Assembly (NCBI GenBank): GCA_001442985.1
Contig: LDYB01000023.1
Span: 186,001 to 250,000, forward strand
From: Armatimonadetes bacterium DC
GTDB lineage: Bacteria > Armatimonadota > Fimbriimonadia > Fimbriimonadales > GBS-DC
Direction of reading: 5' to 3'
Length of the DNA: 64,000 nt
Each line of letters begins with the position of its first letter. Positions within the stretch are counted from its first letter, which is position 1. Shown one piece after another: positions 16,559 through 26,045 of the stretch. The notes beneath the pieces are model-generated. The model was not told the origin of the DNA. It searched no databases and saw only the letters and a list, made by a program, of their open reading frames with translations. The position numbers were made by a program, and so were the translations under genes.

Positions 16559-17811
16559 CAGCTCCCTCCAAGCGCATGGTAAAGTGTTTGCAGTGAAAAA
16601 GCTCGCTCCAATCGTTCCCCACGAAACCAGGACCTTGTGAGCGTGAGCAACATATCATAGAAGGGTAATAGGTTATCACTGTCGATGGATACGATTCTAC
16701 CGCGTTGCTCTTGAACATCCGCTTCGTGTGTCCAGAGAGCATCTTCAAAGCCTTTCAGGTACTCTTCATAATGCACCACAGGATGGATATTCGACAGCAA
16801 CGCAACACGCACGCGCTTCTCCTTGCAGCCTCTTCGATACTTCTCGGCGATTTTGAGCATCTGATAGATGCCCTTTTTTATATCATCTGTTCGGTCAAGT
16901 CCGGGCGCGTTTTTTGAATCGTCTACACCACCTCCACAGCCACAAGTAAACCAGCGTAGTTGCTCGTTCTGACTCCAGCGGCTGGTATAACCTTCGTACA
17001 TCTTCGCCCAAGCGTCTATCACAGCCTTCAGAATTTCACATAACTCGCGGTTTTTCCTACCACTTCTCAATGCGAAGCGTCGTGAACCGCCGTCGCGGAC
17101 TCGACGCAGAGGGATGCGGAGTTCTCCAACAAGGTGCAGATACAGCGATGTGTTATCGAGGTCAGGAACATCTGTTATTTTATGGGTCGGCACGGGACCG
17201 TTTTCATCCTCCAGAGGCTTTTTATGTAGAACACAGACAGGGAGCAAATACAAGGGCGATGCCTTGACTTCGCAAAGAACGAGTGTCTCGTTGTTGAAAA
17301 TGATCATGTCTACATCCCCCTGTGAGGAGCTAAGAAATTGCACCCTGAACCCATTGCGAGAAACCCTGCATGTTTCGGAAAGAATCGCTCCCAGACATGC
17401 AGTTGTATACCTGCCTATTGTATCTGATGATGGTTTATGCGAAGGAGAATCTTTTGTATCATTATATTTACCGCATCTGGGACAACTTCTGAGGTAGGGG
17501 TAGAAGCTCGTCGCAGGGCTACTTGGGCAGTACAGCCATCCAGTATTCGCCACCCGTTCGGCGTAAAGTAGACTAAGACACAAGTCGAAGACCGCCCCGA
17601 GCGCCACACCGAGCGACTCAGCATCCTTTATCTGTCTGTCACCTACCATCTGCCGAAGACATGCGAATAATTGGCTCACCAGACTGCTCAGGTAGGGTCT
17701 AACTTCGCTGACTTCCCTTGCCGCGTGATAGAAGCTCTGAAGGTCGCCCTTGATAGGGCAGTCCTGTGAGCAGTCAAGGCACGGAGCGAGGCTGGTAGAC
17801 AATCGGCTCAT
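16558..17811 (-). CDS. Probable type II restriction endonuclease (PD-(D/E)XK)
   Basis: 417 residues from ATG 17811. A TACAAT -10 lies 8 nt before it and no ribosome site exists; the frame extends 33 codons further but without signals. GDVDMIIFNNETLVLCEVKA (165-184) fits the PD-(D/E)XK core, with D168, E181 and K183. Cys-rich spots (CLDCSQDC at 11-18, C110-x-x-C113) could bind zinc. The C-terminal half (about 250-417) is unlike anything I know and may bind DNA. It is AT-richer than its neighbours and sits next to a tRNA gene, both signs of transfer. Coupling to the methyltransferase makes restriction the best reading, but sequence family is unassigned. Confidence 0.68.
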   Translation of the reverse strand: MSRLSTSLAPCLDCSQDCPIKGDLQSFYHAAREVSEVRPYLSSLVSQLFACLRQMVGDRQIKDAESLGVALGAVFDLCLSLLYAERVANTGWLYCPSSPATSFYPYLRSCPRCGKYNDTKDSPSHKPSSDTIGRYTTACLGAILSETCRVSRNGFRVQFLSSSQGDVDMIIFNNETLVLCEVKASPLYLLPVCVLHKKPLEDENGPVPTHKITDVPDLDNTSLYLHLVGELRIPLRRVRDGGSRRFALRSGRKNRELCEILKAVIDAWAKMYEGYTSRWSQNEQLRWFTCGCGGGVDDSKNAPGLDRTDDIKKGIYQMLKIAEKYRRGCKEKRVRVALLSNIHPVVHYEEYLKGFEDALWTHEADVQEQRGRIVSIDSDNLLPFYDMLLTLTRSWFRGERLERAFSLQTLYHALGGS

Positions 17812-17893
17812 TGCGCAGAATTGTACCTGACTGGGGGAGGTTGGGAAGTTTCCTGGTAGCTCCTTTGTTGGGGCTCGGTGCCACCTGCAGGGG

Positions 17894-17923
17894 TTGCATA
17901 AAAGAGACACCGTCGGGTATAAT
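17894..17923 (+). promoter_or_regulatory. tRNA-Gln promoter
   Basis: TTGCAT (17894-17899), an 18-bp spacer and a perfect TATAAT (17918-17923) lie 9 nt before the tRNA. It is one of the few promoters here with a recognisable -35. Confidence 0.75.
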
Positions 17924-17932
17924 TACGCCCGG

Positions 17933-18006
17933 TGCCGGGTCGTCTAACGGCAGGACGCCAGACTCTGGATCTGGTAGTGGTGGTTCGAATCCACCCCCGG
18001 CAGCCA
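17933..18006 (+). tRNA. tRNA-Gln (CTG)
   Basis: 74 nt with encoded CCA. Acceptor stem TGCCGGG/CCCGGCA is perfect, the anticodon stem is CCAGA/TCTGG with loop CTCTGGA (anticodon CTG), and the T loop is TTCGAAT. It lies between the R-M pair and the aldolase gene. Confidence 0.96.
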
Positions 18007-18029
18007 AACCCCTTTCTGGAGCCGCTATC

Positions 18030-18698
18030 ATGAAACTCTTCGTGGACACAGGGCAGGTCGAAGAAGTGCGTCAAGCCGCCGAGTGGGGCATTATCGATGG
18101 CGTTACCACCAACCCTTCCCTGATTGCGAAAGCGGGGCGTGGTTTCAAAGAAACCGTTCTTGCGATGTGCGAGATTTTGCCGCACGGCTCCATCAGTGCG
18201 GAAGTGGTGGGCACCACGGTTCCCGATATTCTCAAGGAGGCGCGTGAGATTGCCTCTTGGGCGCCCAATATCGTGGTGAAGGTCCCCATGACGCCTGCGG
18301 GCATTCAGGCGACACGCCAGCTGCGTCAGGAAGGTATTCGCGTCAATATGACCCTTGTGTTTTCCCCGGCGCAGGCGCTGCTCGCTGCCAAAGCGGGAGC
18401 GACCTACATCAGCGTGTTTGTGGGGCGCGTGGATGACATCGCCAGCGAAGGCATGCGCACGATTGAAGAGGTCGTGCAGATGGTGGACGCCTACGGCTTT
18501 GAAAGCGAAGTGCTGGTTGCCAGCATCCGCCATCCGATGCATGTGGTGGAGGCGATGCGGATGGGCGCCCATATCGCCACGATGCCGTTTAAAGTGCTGG
18601 AGCAGCTGTTCCACCATCCGCTGACCGATATCGGGCTTCAGCGCTTCCTGGAGGACTGGAACAAAGCAGGGTTGCGCATTTTCGACAACCCTGCCTGA
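18030..18698 (+). CDS. Transaldolase / fructose-6-phosphate aldolase-like enzyme
   Basis: 222 residues, the short MipB/TalC length. Start at ATG 18030, just after the tRNA. The Schiff-base lysine is K84 in NIVVKVPMTPAG; other family segments are MKLFVDTGQVEEV, GVTTNPSLIAK and ISVFVGRVDD. The enzyme cleaves or transfers three-carbon units between sugar phosphates, probably serving the non-oxidative pentose phosphate pathway. Sequence alone does not separate transaldolase from F6P aldolase activity. Confidence 0.93.
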   Translation: MKLFVDTGQVEEVRQAAEWGIIDGVTTNPSLIAKAGRGFKETVLAMCEILPHGSISAEVVGTTVPDILKEAREIASWAPNIVVKVPMTPAGIQATRQLRQEGIRVNMTLVFSPAQALLAAKAGATYISVFVGRVDDIASEGMRTIEEVVQMVDAYGFESEVLVASIRHPMHVVEAMRMGAHIATMPFKVLEQLFHHPLTDIGLQRFLEDWNKAGLRIFDNPA

Positions 18699-18701
18699 GA
18701 T

Positions 18702-19733
18702 TCAGATTTTCAGCACAATCTTGCCGAAGAAGTCACGGCTTTCCAGCTTTTCGTGCGCTTTGCGCGCTTCGGCGAGGGGGAACACGCTATCCACCACGGG
18801 TTTGAGGCGTCCCCGCTCCACATGGGGCAGTAATTGTGCCAGCTCCGCGCGCGTGCCAATGTAGGCGCCGTGAATCTCAATCTCGCGGCTGAACACATAG
18901 CGAATATCGAACTGCGCGGTCTGCCCCGTGGTCGCACCGCAGGTCACCAGACGCCCGCCCTTATTGAGCAGGCGCACGCACGAATCGAACACCGCCTGCC
19001 CGATATGCTCGAACACGACATCAATTCCTTCGCCTTCGGTCAGCTCCTTGACTTTTTTCCACCATTCGGGATCGTTGTGGTTAACAACGGCATCGGCGCC
19101 CAGTTCCAGACATTTTTGCATTTTGGTCTCGTTGCCTGCGGTGGCAATCACCAGCGCGCCGCGCAGTTTGGCAATCTGAATGCCTGCACTCCCGACGCCG
19201 CTGCTGCCGCCCATAATCAGCACCCACTCACCTGGCTGCAGACGCCCCAGCGTCATGAGCATATGCCACGCCGTAAGGAACACCAGCGGCACGGCGCTCG
19301 CCTCTTCATAGCTGAGAATGGTGGGTTTGGGGAGCAGATTGCGGGCGGGCACAACAATATATTCCGCATAGCCTCCTGCCCGATGCGCCCCAATCACCTG
19401 AACCTGCACACACAAATTCTCGCGCCCTGTGCGACAAAACCGACACTGACCGCAGCTAATCACGGGGTAGATCACCACCAGGTCGCCGGGGCGCCAATCC
19501 GTCACGCCCGGTCCCACCTCCGCCACTTCGCCCGCAATATCGCTCCCCAGAATGTGGGGCAGGGGCGTCTGATAGGCGGGGATTCCGTTGCGCACCCAGA
19601 TGTCCAGATGGTTCAGCGCACAGGCATGCACGCGCACCTTCACTTCGCCGTGCTGGGGGGTCGGTTCCGGCACATCGTCCTCGTAAATCAGGTTCTCCGC
19701 TGTGCCAAACTGATGAATTCGGACGGCTCGCAT
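18702..19733 (-). CDS. Zinc-binding alcohol dehydrogenase (MDR family)
   Basis: 343 residues. The GroES-like part contains HILGSDIAGEVAEVGPGV and the structural zinc site CGQCRFCRTGRENLC. The Rossmann half has MGGSSGVGSAGIQIAKLRGA. It belongs with the medium-chain dehydrogenase/reductase family; a quinone-reductase or aldehyde/alcohol role are both possible. Minus-strand TACTAT at 19741-19746 lies 7 nt before the start with no ribosome site, so it is probably leaderless. It ends 3 nt from the convergent aldolase stop. Confidence 0.9.
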   Translation of the reverse strand: MRAVRIHQFGTAENLIYEDDVPEPTPQHGEVKVRVHACALNHLDIWVRNGIPAYQTPLPHILGSDIAGEVAEVGPGVTDWRPGDLVVIYPVISCGQCRFCRTGRENLCVQVQVIGAHRAGGYAEYIVVPARNLLPKPTILSYEEASAVPLVFLTAWHMLMTLGRLQPGEWVLIMGGSSGVGSAGIQIAKLRGALVIATAGNETKMQKCLELGADAVVNHNDPEWWKKVKELTEGEGIDVVFEHIGQAVFDSCVRLLNKGGRLVTCGATTGQTAQFDIRYVFSREIEIHGAYIGTRAELAQLLPHVERGRLKPVVDSVFPLAEARKAHEKLESRDFFGKIVLKI

Positions 19734-19758
19734 AGGCTATATAGTACCCCAAAGCAGG

Positions 19759-20805
19759 CTAAAATCCCACCCAGTCCAGATACGCCCGCACTCCTGCCGC
19801 AAACCCCTCACCCCACAGAAGCGTCGCCATCGTACCCAGCCCCAGAAAGGGACCGAAGGGGAGCATGCCCGGTTGCTCGTGTGCCTCCTCCACCCAGCTT
19901 TCCAGCTCAGGCTCTTCGTAGACCTGCCCCAGCCTGCGATAGAGGGCATCCTGAACGCGATAGGGGAGGAAGGTCAGCAGCACATCCACCCAGAGCAGGT
20001 ACAGCACGCAGGCAATCAGCAGGTTCGGGATTGGCTCTGGCGGTAGCGGCGGCGGTTCAGGCTGGGTGGAAGTGCTGGGAAGCGGCTGGCGTCGGCGTTG
20101 GATCAGCGCCCATGCGCCCCCGATGACGGCGCCTGACGCAATCGCCAGCCCAAACGCCACCGCCATGCCCGGCAGCAGCAACAGCGCGCCCATCGCCCGC
20201 GCCAGCTTGATGTCGCCATGCCCCATCGCATCCCGGCGGAACACGAGCCGCCCAATCAGAGCAATCGCACAAAACAGAAACGCCCCCACCTCCGCCGCCA
20301 GCAGCGCGTTGGACAGATTCAGCCGCCCCCATTCTGCCCAATCCCACGGCGTCGGCTGCCCTGCGAGCAAGCCTGCATGCAGTAGCCCCAGCAGCAACAG
20401 CGCCACATTCAACTCGTCAGGGATCAGATAATGCTCCAGATCGGTAAAAAAGAGCGCAATCAACGCCGAGCCGGCAAGCGCGTAAAACAGAAACCGTAGC
20501 GGCAGCTCGCCCACCACCAGCCACTCCCACCAGAGCCAGCCCCAGAGCGCCGCGTTCCATAACTCCACAAAAAAATAGCGCGCCGCAATCCGCGCCCGGC
20601 AGTACCGACACCGCCCCCGCTGCAACACATAGCTCAGCAGGGGGATTAAATCCAGCACGCCCAGCCGATGTTTACACGCAGGACAGTGCGAGGGCGGAAA
20701 CACAATAGAAAGCCTTCGGGGCAGCCGGTAGATCAGCACATTCAGAAAGCTGCCTACCGCCGCCCCGAAGGCGACGCCGAACACCACGCTCCACGCAGGG
20801 AACAT
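19759..20805 (-). CDS. pilD: Type IV prepilin peptidase
   Basis: 348 residues, an eight-helix membrane aspartyl protease (family A24) that cleaves and N-methylates prepilins. The four-Cys zinc loop is HCPACKHRLG...GRCRYCRARI (C41, C44, C66, C69) and the catalytic Asp are D122 (FTDLEHYLIPD) and D198 (GHGDIK). A Pro-rich insertion (about 234-250) in a loop is unusual. The start overlaps the pilC stop (TGATG), so it is the last gene of the pilus operon. Confidence 0.94.
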   Translation of the reverse strand: MFPAWSVVFGVAFGAAVGSFLNVLIYRLPRRLSIVFPPSHCPACKHRLGVLDLIPLLSYVLQRGRCRYCRARIAARYFFVELWNAALWGWLWWEWLVVGELPLRFLFYALAGSALIALFFTDLEHYLIPDELNVALLLLGLLHAGLLAGQPTPWDWAEWGRLNLSNALLAAEVGAFLFCAIALIGRLVFRRDAMGHGDIKLARAMGALLLLPGMAVAFGLAIASGAVIGGAWALIQRRRQPLPSTSTQPEPPPLPPEPIPNLLIACVLYLLWVDVLLTFLPYRVQDALYRRLGQVYEEPELESWVEEAHEQPGMLPFGPFLGLGTMATLLWGEGFAAGVRAYLDWVGF

Positions 20806-22028
20806 CAGGTGCCCTGGTTCTGGCTCAGGTTCGAGATGACCTCAATCATCGGCAGGAACATCGAGATGACGATAAACCCGACGATGAAGCCCAGCAGCAC
20901 AATCATCACAGGCTCAATCGCGGCGGTGAGACTGGCAATCGTCATCTCGACCTCGTTCTCGTAGAAGTCCGCAATCTTGTTGAGCATGTGGTCCAGCGAA
21001 CCCGATTCCTCACCGACGCTGACCATATGCACCACCATCGGCGGGAACATTTTGCTCTTCTGGAGGGGGTCCGCAATCTTTTCCCCTTCGCGGATGCGGG
21101 CGCGCGATTCCAGCACCGCATCGGACACGACCGAATTCCCCACGACGCCGGCGACCGTCTCCATCGCCTGCAGAATCGGCACGCCCGAAGCCAGCAGCGT
21201 GCCCATCGTGCGGCTGAAACGCGCCATCACGATTTTATGGTGGAGCGGTCCGAACACGGGCACGCGCAGCTTGACCCGATCCGCCACGCGCCGCCCCACG
21301 CGCGTGCTGACAAAGAGCCGGTACGCAATAAACACCACCACTACCGCGATAATCATGATGTACCATTTCTGGGTGAGGAACGCGCTGAGGTCAATCAGGA
21401 ACTGGGTGGGGGCAGGCATTTCTTTGATGCCCAGCTCCTTGAAGAGGTTCGCGAACTGGGGGACCAGCCACGAGACCAGGAAAATCACGATTCCGATCGC
21501 GGCGAGCAACACGATTACGGGATAGGTCAAGGCGGAGCGGATTTTGCGTCGCAGCTCCACATCCTTCTCAAGGAACGCCGCGATACGCTGGAGCGACTCT
21601 TCCAGCACGCCGCCGACCTCCCCAGCGCGGATCAGACCGATAATCAGCTGGCTGAACGCTTTGGGGTGGCGTGCCATCGCGCGGGAGAGGCTCTCACCCG
21701 ACTCGACGCGCGTGGAAAGGTCTATCAGGATTTTGCGCAGGCGGGCGTTGTTCGTCTGCTGTTGTAGCACATCGAGGCATCGCACCAGCGACACGCCCGC
21801 GTCCAGCATGGTGGAGAACTGGCGGGCGAAGATGGCAAGGTCGCTGAGTTTTACGCGCCCATAGCCGCCTGCCGGCACGCGCGGCGCCTTGCGGTCCTCG
21901 CTGATTTCAATCACCTGCAAGCCTTCTTCCTGCAGGCGCTTGCGCAACTCCTCCGCGTTCGGCGCCTCTACCTTGCCCGTTCGGGTCTGCCCTGTCGCGT
22001 CTCGAATGGTATAGTTGAAGTACGGCAT
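20805..22028 (-). CDS. pilC: Type IV pilus inner-membrane platform protein PilC
   Basis: 407 residues with two GspF domains. The N-terminal region MPYFNYTIRDATGQTRTGKV and the repeats RQFSTMLDAGVSLVRCLDVL and SRTMGTLLASGVPILQAME are the family hallmarks; three membrane helices lie at about 175-200, 225-245 and 375-400. It is the platform on which the PilB and PilT motors act. A ribosome site GGAGGCGAG precedes the start. It sits 18 nt after pilT. Confidence 0.95.
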   Translation of the reverse strand: MPYFNYTIRDATGQTRTGKVEAPNAEELRKRLQEEGLQVIEISEDRKAPRVPAGGYGRVKLSDLAIFARQFSTMLDAGVSLVRCLDVLQQQTNNARLRKILIDLSTRVESGESLSRAMARHPKAFSQLIIGLIRAGEVGGVLEESLQRIAAFLEKDVELRRKIRSALTYPVIVLLAAIGIVIFLVSWLVPQFANLFKELGIKEMPAPTQFLIDLSAFLTQKWYIMIIAVVVVFIAYRLFVSTRVGRRVADRVKLRVPVFGPLHHKIVMARFSRTMGTLLASGVPILQAMETVAGVVGNSVVSDAVLESRARIREGEKIADPLQKSKMFPPMVVHMVSVGEESGSLDHMLNKIADFYENEVEMTIASLTAAIEPVMIVLLGFIVGFIVISMFLPMIEVISNLSQNQGT

Positions 22029-22046
22029 CGTTCTCGCCTCCTCCGA

Positions 22047-23267
22047 TTAGCGTCCGCGCGTGGGTGCGGGCTGTCCGCCCGGCATGCCCGTCGGCGCAAT
22101 CATCTTGCGCAGCTCATCCGGATTAATCGCGCGCGACATCGCCTCTTCGTAAGTGACCCAGCCTTTGATGTAGAGGTCGCGCAGCGCCTGATCCATCGTC
22201 TGCATGCCCAGCTGACCGCTGGTCTGAATCATGGTGTGAATCTGGTGGGTCTTGTTCTCGCGGATCAGGTTTCGGATGGCTGGGGTCGCAATCATCACTT
22301 CGACGGCAGGCACGCGCCCCGGTTGCCCCGCCCGCGGCAGCAACTGCTGACTGATGATGGCTTGCAGGTTGTTCGCCAGCTGGATTCGAATCTGCTCCTG
22401 TTGCCCGGGCGGGAACACATCGACGATACGGTCAATCGATTCGGCGGCGTTGTTGGTGTGCAAAGTCGCAAACACCAGGTGCCCCGTTTCGGCAGCGGTG
22501 ATGGCAAGCTGGATGGTCTCCAGGTCGCGCATCTCGCCGACCAGAATCACATCGGGGTCTTCGCGCAGTGCGGAGCGGAGCGCCGCCGCGAACGATTTGG
22601 TGTCCTGCCCCAGCTCGCGCTGGTTGATAATGCTGAACTTATGGGTGTGCAGGTACTCAATCGGGTCCTCAATCGTGATGATATGCACGCTCCGCTCGGA
22701 GTTAATCTGGTTAATCATCGCGGCGAGCGTGGTGGATTTACCTGACCCCGTGGGACCCGTCACCAGAATCAATCCGCGCGGGCGTCGGGTCAGTTCCTCC
22801 AGTACCGGGGGCAGGTTCAACTCGCGAATGGTGGGCACGCGCGCCGGGATCAGACGGAACGCCGCCGCGACCGCGCCCTTATCTTTATAGACATTCACGC
22901 GGAAGCGCGCGACCTTATGCAGGCTGTAGGAAAAGTCCAGCTCGAAAGTGGTTTCGAATCGCTGGATTTGTTCGTCGGTAAGGATATCGTACATGAGGCG
23001 CTGGGTGTGCTGCGGGGTGGCTTTTTCGAAGTTGAGCCGCAGCAGCTGCCCGTCCACCCGGATGACCGGCTCCACAAAGGGGCACAGGTGCAGGTCCGAG
23101 GCGCCTTTTTCCACCACGATATAGAGCAGCTCGTCGATATGGATATCTTCGAGACTGCGTGCCTGCCCGGCAGCGGTGGGTTGCGCGGTGGGCATCGCCC
23201 CACTGCCGACAGGCGTCGCCCCACCATTTGCAGGGGCAGCTCCAGAACCAAAATTGTTCATGCTCAT
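22047..23267 (-). CDS. pilT: Type IV pilus retraction ATPase PilT
   Basis: 406 residues from ATG 23267, chosen for GGAGGAGGT 8 nt upstream; the longer frame overlaps pilB and lacks a site. An unusual Gly/Ala/Pro-rich N-terminus (about 40 residues) precedes the standard fold. Walker A is GPTGSGKST, the Asp box is TIEDPIEYLH, Walker B is LVGEMRDLETIQ, His box TLHTNNAAESI. The PilT signature AIRNLIRENKTHQIHTMIQT is present, separating it from PilB. It powers pilus retraction and twitching. Confidence 0.95.
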   Translation of the reverse strand: MSMNNFGSGAAPANGGATPVGSGAMPTAQPTAAGQARSLEDIHIDELLYIVVEKGASDLHLCPFVEPVIRVDGQLLRLNFEKATPQHTQRLMYDILTDEQIQRFETTFELDFSYSLHKVARFRVNVYKDKGAVAAAFRLIPARVPTIRELNLPPVLEELTRRPRGLILVTGPTGSGKSTTLAAMINQINSERSVHIITIEDPIEYLHTHKFSIINQRELGQDTKSFAAALRSALREDPDVILVGEMRDLETIQLAITAAETGHLVFATLHTNNAAESIDRIVDVFPPGQQEQIRIQLANNLQAIISQQLLPRAGQPGRVPAVEVMIATPAIRNLIRENKTHQIHTMIQTSGQLGMQTMDQALRDLYIKGWVTYEEAMSRAINPDELRKMIAPTGMPGGQPAPTRGR

Positions 23268-23292
23268 CGTTTGTGAGACCTCCTCCAGGGTA

Positions 23293-25065
23293 TCAATAGA
23301 ATCCTGCGGTGAAGACCACGCGCCGTACCTCATCGGGTGTGGTGATGCCTTCCAGCACTTTGATAAGACCGTCTTCGCGGAGTTCTTTCATGCCGTTCGC
23401 TTTGGCTGCCTCCTTGATGTCGGACAGCGGCGCCCGGCGTACAATCATCTCCGCGATTTCGGCGTTCACCACCATCAGCTCGTAGATTCCGACACGCCCT
23501 GCATACCCGCGCCCGCGGCAGTGGTCGCACCCCACGCCTTCCCAGATGGTTACAATCTGGTCGGGGTCTTCCACCTGGAATCCGAAGGCACGCAGGTCGG
23601 ACGCCGGGATTTCGCGCGGCTCCTTGCAATGCTGGCAGACGCGACGCGCAAGGCGCTGTGCCAGCACGCCCGTTACGGTTGCCGCAATCAGGTATGGCTC
23701 CACGCCCATGTCCACCATACGAATCACGGCGGACGGCGCGTCGTTGGTGTGGAGCGTTGAGAGGACCAGGTGTCCCGTCAGCGCTGCCTCGATAGCAATC
23801 TCCGCCGTCTCCAGGTCACGCATCTCTCCGACCATGATGATGTCCGGGTCCTGACGCAAGAACGCGCGCAGGGCGGTCGCAAAGGTCAAGCCCGCCTTGC
23901 GGTTCACCTGAACCTGGGCAATGCCTGGCAACTGGTACTCAATCGGGTCTTCAATCGTCAGGATGTTCTTTTCGACGGAGTTCAGCTTGTGAAGTATTGA
24001 ATACTGGGTGGTGGTTTTCCCGGAGCCAGTGGGACCGGTGGACAGTACCATACCCTGCGGCTGCATGACCAGCTCTTCGAGGCGCGCCTGCGTTTCAGGG
24101 GTGAAGCCCAGTTTGTTGAGACCGATCAGCACGCTCGTCTTATCGAGAATACGCATGACGATTTTCTCGCCGTGCGGTGTGGGGATAGACGAGACGCGCA
24201 GGTCGTACTCTTTGCCCTGATAGCGGATGGGGATACGCCCGTCCTGTGGGAGGCGCTTTTCGGCGATGTTCATCTCCGCCATGATTTTATAGCGGGAGAT
24301 GAGCGGCGCCTGAACATATTTGGGCAAAGTGAGCGCCTCGTGCAGGACGCCGTCGATGCGGTATCGGATTCGCACATTGCGCGCCTGGGGTTCCACATGG
24401 ATATCGCTGGCGCGCTCTGCGATTGCCTGCTGAATGATGGTGTTCGCAACGCGGACGATGGGACCCTCTTCCGCTTCGCGAAGCACCGCTTTTTCGTCCT
24501 CTTCCGTGTCTCCGCGTGCGCTATAAGCGGCGACATCGGTCATGACGCTGGCGCGGAGGTCGGTGGGGCGTGGCGCGATTGCGCCGCCTTCGCCACCGCC
24601 TGCAGGCGCGCCGTCCGTTGCCGCTACCGCCGAGCCGCCATAAGCTTTGGCGATGGCGTCCTGAATGGCGCCCGGCGCTGCCAGCACAGGACGCACCACA
24701 CAGCGCGAGTTCACACGCACATCATCAATCGCCATCACATTGTTCGGGTCCGCCATCGCCAAATATAGAATGTTGCCTTCCTTCTTGACGGGCATCACAT
24801 TGTAGCGCTTGGCGATATGCTCTTTGACTACATTCACCGCTGACGGCTCCGGCGTAACGCGGTCCAGGTCTACAAACGGCATGCCCATCTCGTAGGCTTT
24901 CGCCTCGTAGGCATCCCGTTCGCTCACTATCGTTTGGTCTATCAGAATCTGTTCAAGGGGCTTCCCTGTGGCTTGCTGGATTTTTAGCGCGTCTTCCAGT
25001 TGTTCGCGCGTGATTAAGCCTTTTTCGAGGAGGTATTCCCCCATCGTTTTGCGTGTCATCGCCAT
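23293..25065 (-). CDS. pilB: Type IV pilus extension ATPase PilB
   Basis: 590 residues. An N-terminal MshEN-type domain (MGEYLLEKGLITREQLEDAL) is followed by an Ala/Gly-rich linker near 160-180 and the ATPase with Walker A GPTGSGKTTT, TIEDPIEYQL and the zinc tetracysteine CQHC...CDHC. MshEN domains in some PilB proteins bind cyclic di-GMP, which may link this motor to the GGDEF protein in the window. TATAAT at 25107-25112 is the likely operon promoter. First gene of pilB-pilT-pilC-pilD. Confidence 0.95.
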   Translation of the reverse strand: MAMTRKTMGEYLLEKGLITREQLEDALKIQQATGKPLEQILIDQTIVSERDAYEAKAYEMGMPFVDLDRVTPEPSAVNVVKEHIAKRYNVMPVKKEGNILYLAMADPNNVMAIDDVRVNSRCVVRPVLAAPGAIQDAIAKAYGGSAVAATDGAPAGGGEGGAIAPRPTDLRASVMTDVAAYSARGDTEEDEKAVLREAEEGPIVRVANTIIQQAIAERASDIHVEPQARNVRIRYRIDGVLHEALTLPKYVQAPLISRYKIMAEMNIAEKRLPQDGRIPIRYQGKEYDLRVSSIPTPHGEKIVMRILDKTSVLIGLNKLGFTPETQARLEELVMQPQGMVLSTGPTGSGKTTTQYSILHKLNSVEKNILTIEDPIEYQLPGIAQVQVNRKAGLTFATALRAFLRQDPDIIMVGEMRDLETAEIAIEAALTGHLVLSTLHTNDAPSAVIRMVDMGVEPYLIAATVTGVLAQRLARRVCQHCKEPREIPASDLRAFGFQVEDPDQIVTIWEGVGCDHCRGRGYAGRVGIYELMVVNAEIAEMIVRRAPLSDIKEAAKANGMKELREDGLIKVLEGITTPDEVRRVVFTAGFY

Positions 25066-25198
25066 CGTTTTCCACTCCCGATTGGTCTACCGTCCACTGC
25101 CATACAATTATAGCATGTCCGTCAAGGCAGTGTGGTACAATAGTGTTCGACGGCAGGAGCTGGTTTCCTGTCGCTGATGATTCGGAGGAGGCAAAAAA

Positions 25199-25993
25199 AT
25201 GCGCAACATGGTGCTGGCGCTTTGCAGTTTGAGTTTTGCGTTCGTGGTGGGGCAGCCCACAGAGGGTTCCAGGGGCGATAAGAAGACGCCTGAGGATGGG
25301 CGTGTGCCAATCAGTCAAGCGATTACAGAGATTGCCCAGAAGTTTTCCGTGCGAATTGTGGTGGACCCTGCGCTGACCGCGCGTGTCAAACCCGCGACAG
25401 CGGAGACTCTGGAGCGCGCGCTGGACGAGATTACCGCGCAGGTTTCAGGAGTCGTGTGGCGTAAGGTGTTTACAGGCAAAGTGCTGGGGCAGGAAGTGCC
25501 CGACGATCAGGTGCTGTCTGCCACCCGCGCCCTGCTGAACATCCAGCTCACGGGGCTGATGGTGGTGGACCCGCGCAACAACACACTCAACTCGTTTGTG
25601 GCGAACTACCCTGCCCCGCCCGGCTTCGAACAAACGCTGGAACAGATGCAGCCGCCTTTCAGCGCCAAACCCATCTATGTGGTGCTGAACCCACGCCCTG
25701 CGCCCACAGGGCAGAATCTGCGTGGCAGCCGCGCCGAGCAGTATCAACAACTCCAGCAGCAACTGATGGACCTGCTGGCGAAGATGAGTCCCGAAGAGCG
25801 ACGCCAGGCGATTCAACAGGGATTCTATGCCTGGATGAACGCCGACCCCGAGATTCGCAATCAGATGCTATTTGAGGGAATGCGCCTGTCGTTTGAATAC
25901 TGGCAGTCGCTCAGCCCCGACCAGCAGCGCGAGATGATGGAAATGGGGCGACGCTGGTTCGAGCAGTATTTTGGGGGCGGCGGTAATCCGTAG
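25199..25993 (+). CDS. Secreted protein, possible STN-like domain, unknown function
   Basis: 264 residues with a signal peptide (about 1-19). Residues 35-75 (ISQAITEIAQKFSVRIVVDP...) resemble the short STN/secretin N-terminal fold found in secretins and pilus-associated proteins, followed by a Gln-rich stretch (QYQQLQQQLMDLLAKM) and acidic helices ending FGGGGNP. It is divergent from the pilB operon, 133 nt away; a pilus-biogenesis role is an inference from position and the STN-like segment. A strong GGAGGAGG site precedes the start and TACAAT lies at 25135-25140. Confidence 0.6.
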   Translation: MRNMVLALCSLSFAFVVGQPTEGSRGDKKTPEDGRVPISQAITEIAQKFSVRIVVDPALTARVKPATAETLERALDEITAQVSGVVWRKVFTGKVLGQEVPDDQVLSATRALLNIQLTGLMVVDPRNNTLNSFVANYPAPPGFEQTLEQMQPPFSAKPIYVVLNPRPAPTGQNLRGSRAEQYQQLQQQLMDLLAKMSPEERRQAIQQGFYAWMNADPEIRNQMLFEGMRLSFEYWQSLSPDQQREMMEMGRRWFEQYFGGGGNP

Positions 25994-26007
25994 AAACTTC
26001 GCAGCAA

Positions 26008-26033
26008 GGGGGCACGGCAGTTGCCGTGCCCCC
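26008..26033. terminator. Bidirectional hairpin between convergent genes
   Basis: A perfect 12-bp stem GGGGGCACGGCA/TGCCGTGCCCCC with a tiny loop. There is no T run on either side, so it may act as an attenuating or RNA-stabilising hairpin for both genes. Confidence 0.6.
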
Positions 26034-26045
26034 GACAGAAGGAGG

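Noticed and set aside
23268-23333. Longer start for pilT
   Set aside because: It would overlap pilB; a strong GGAGGAGGT precedes the 23267 start.
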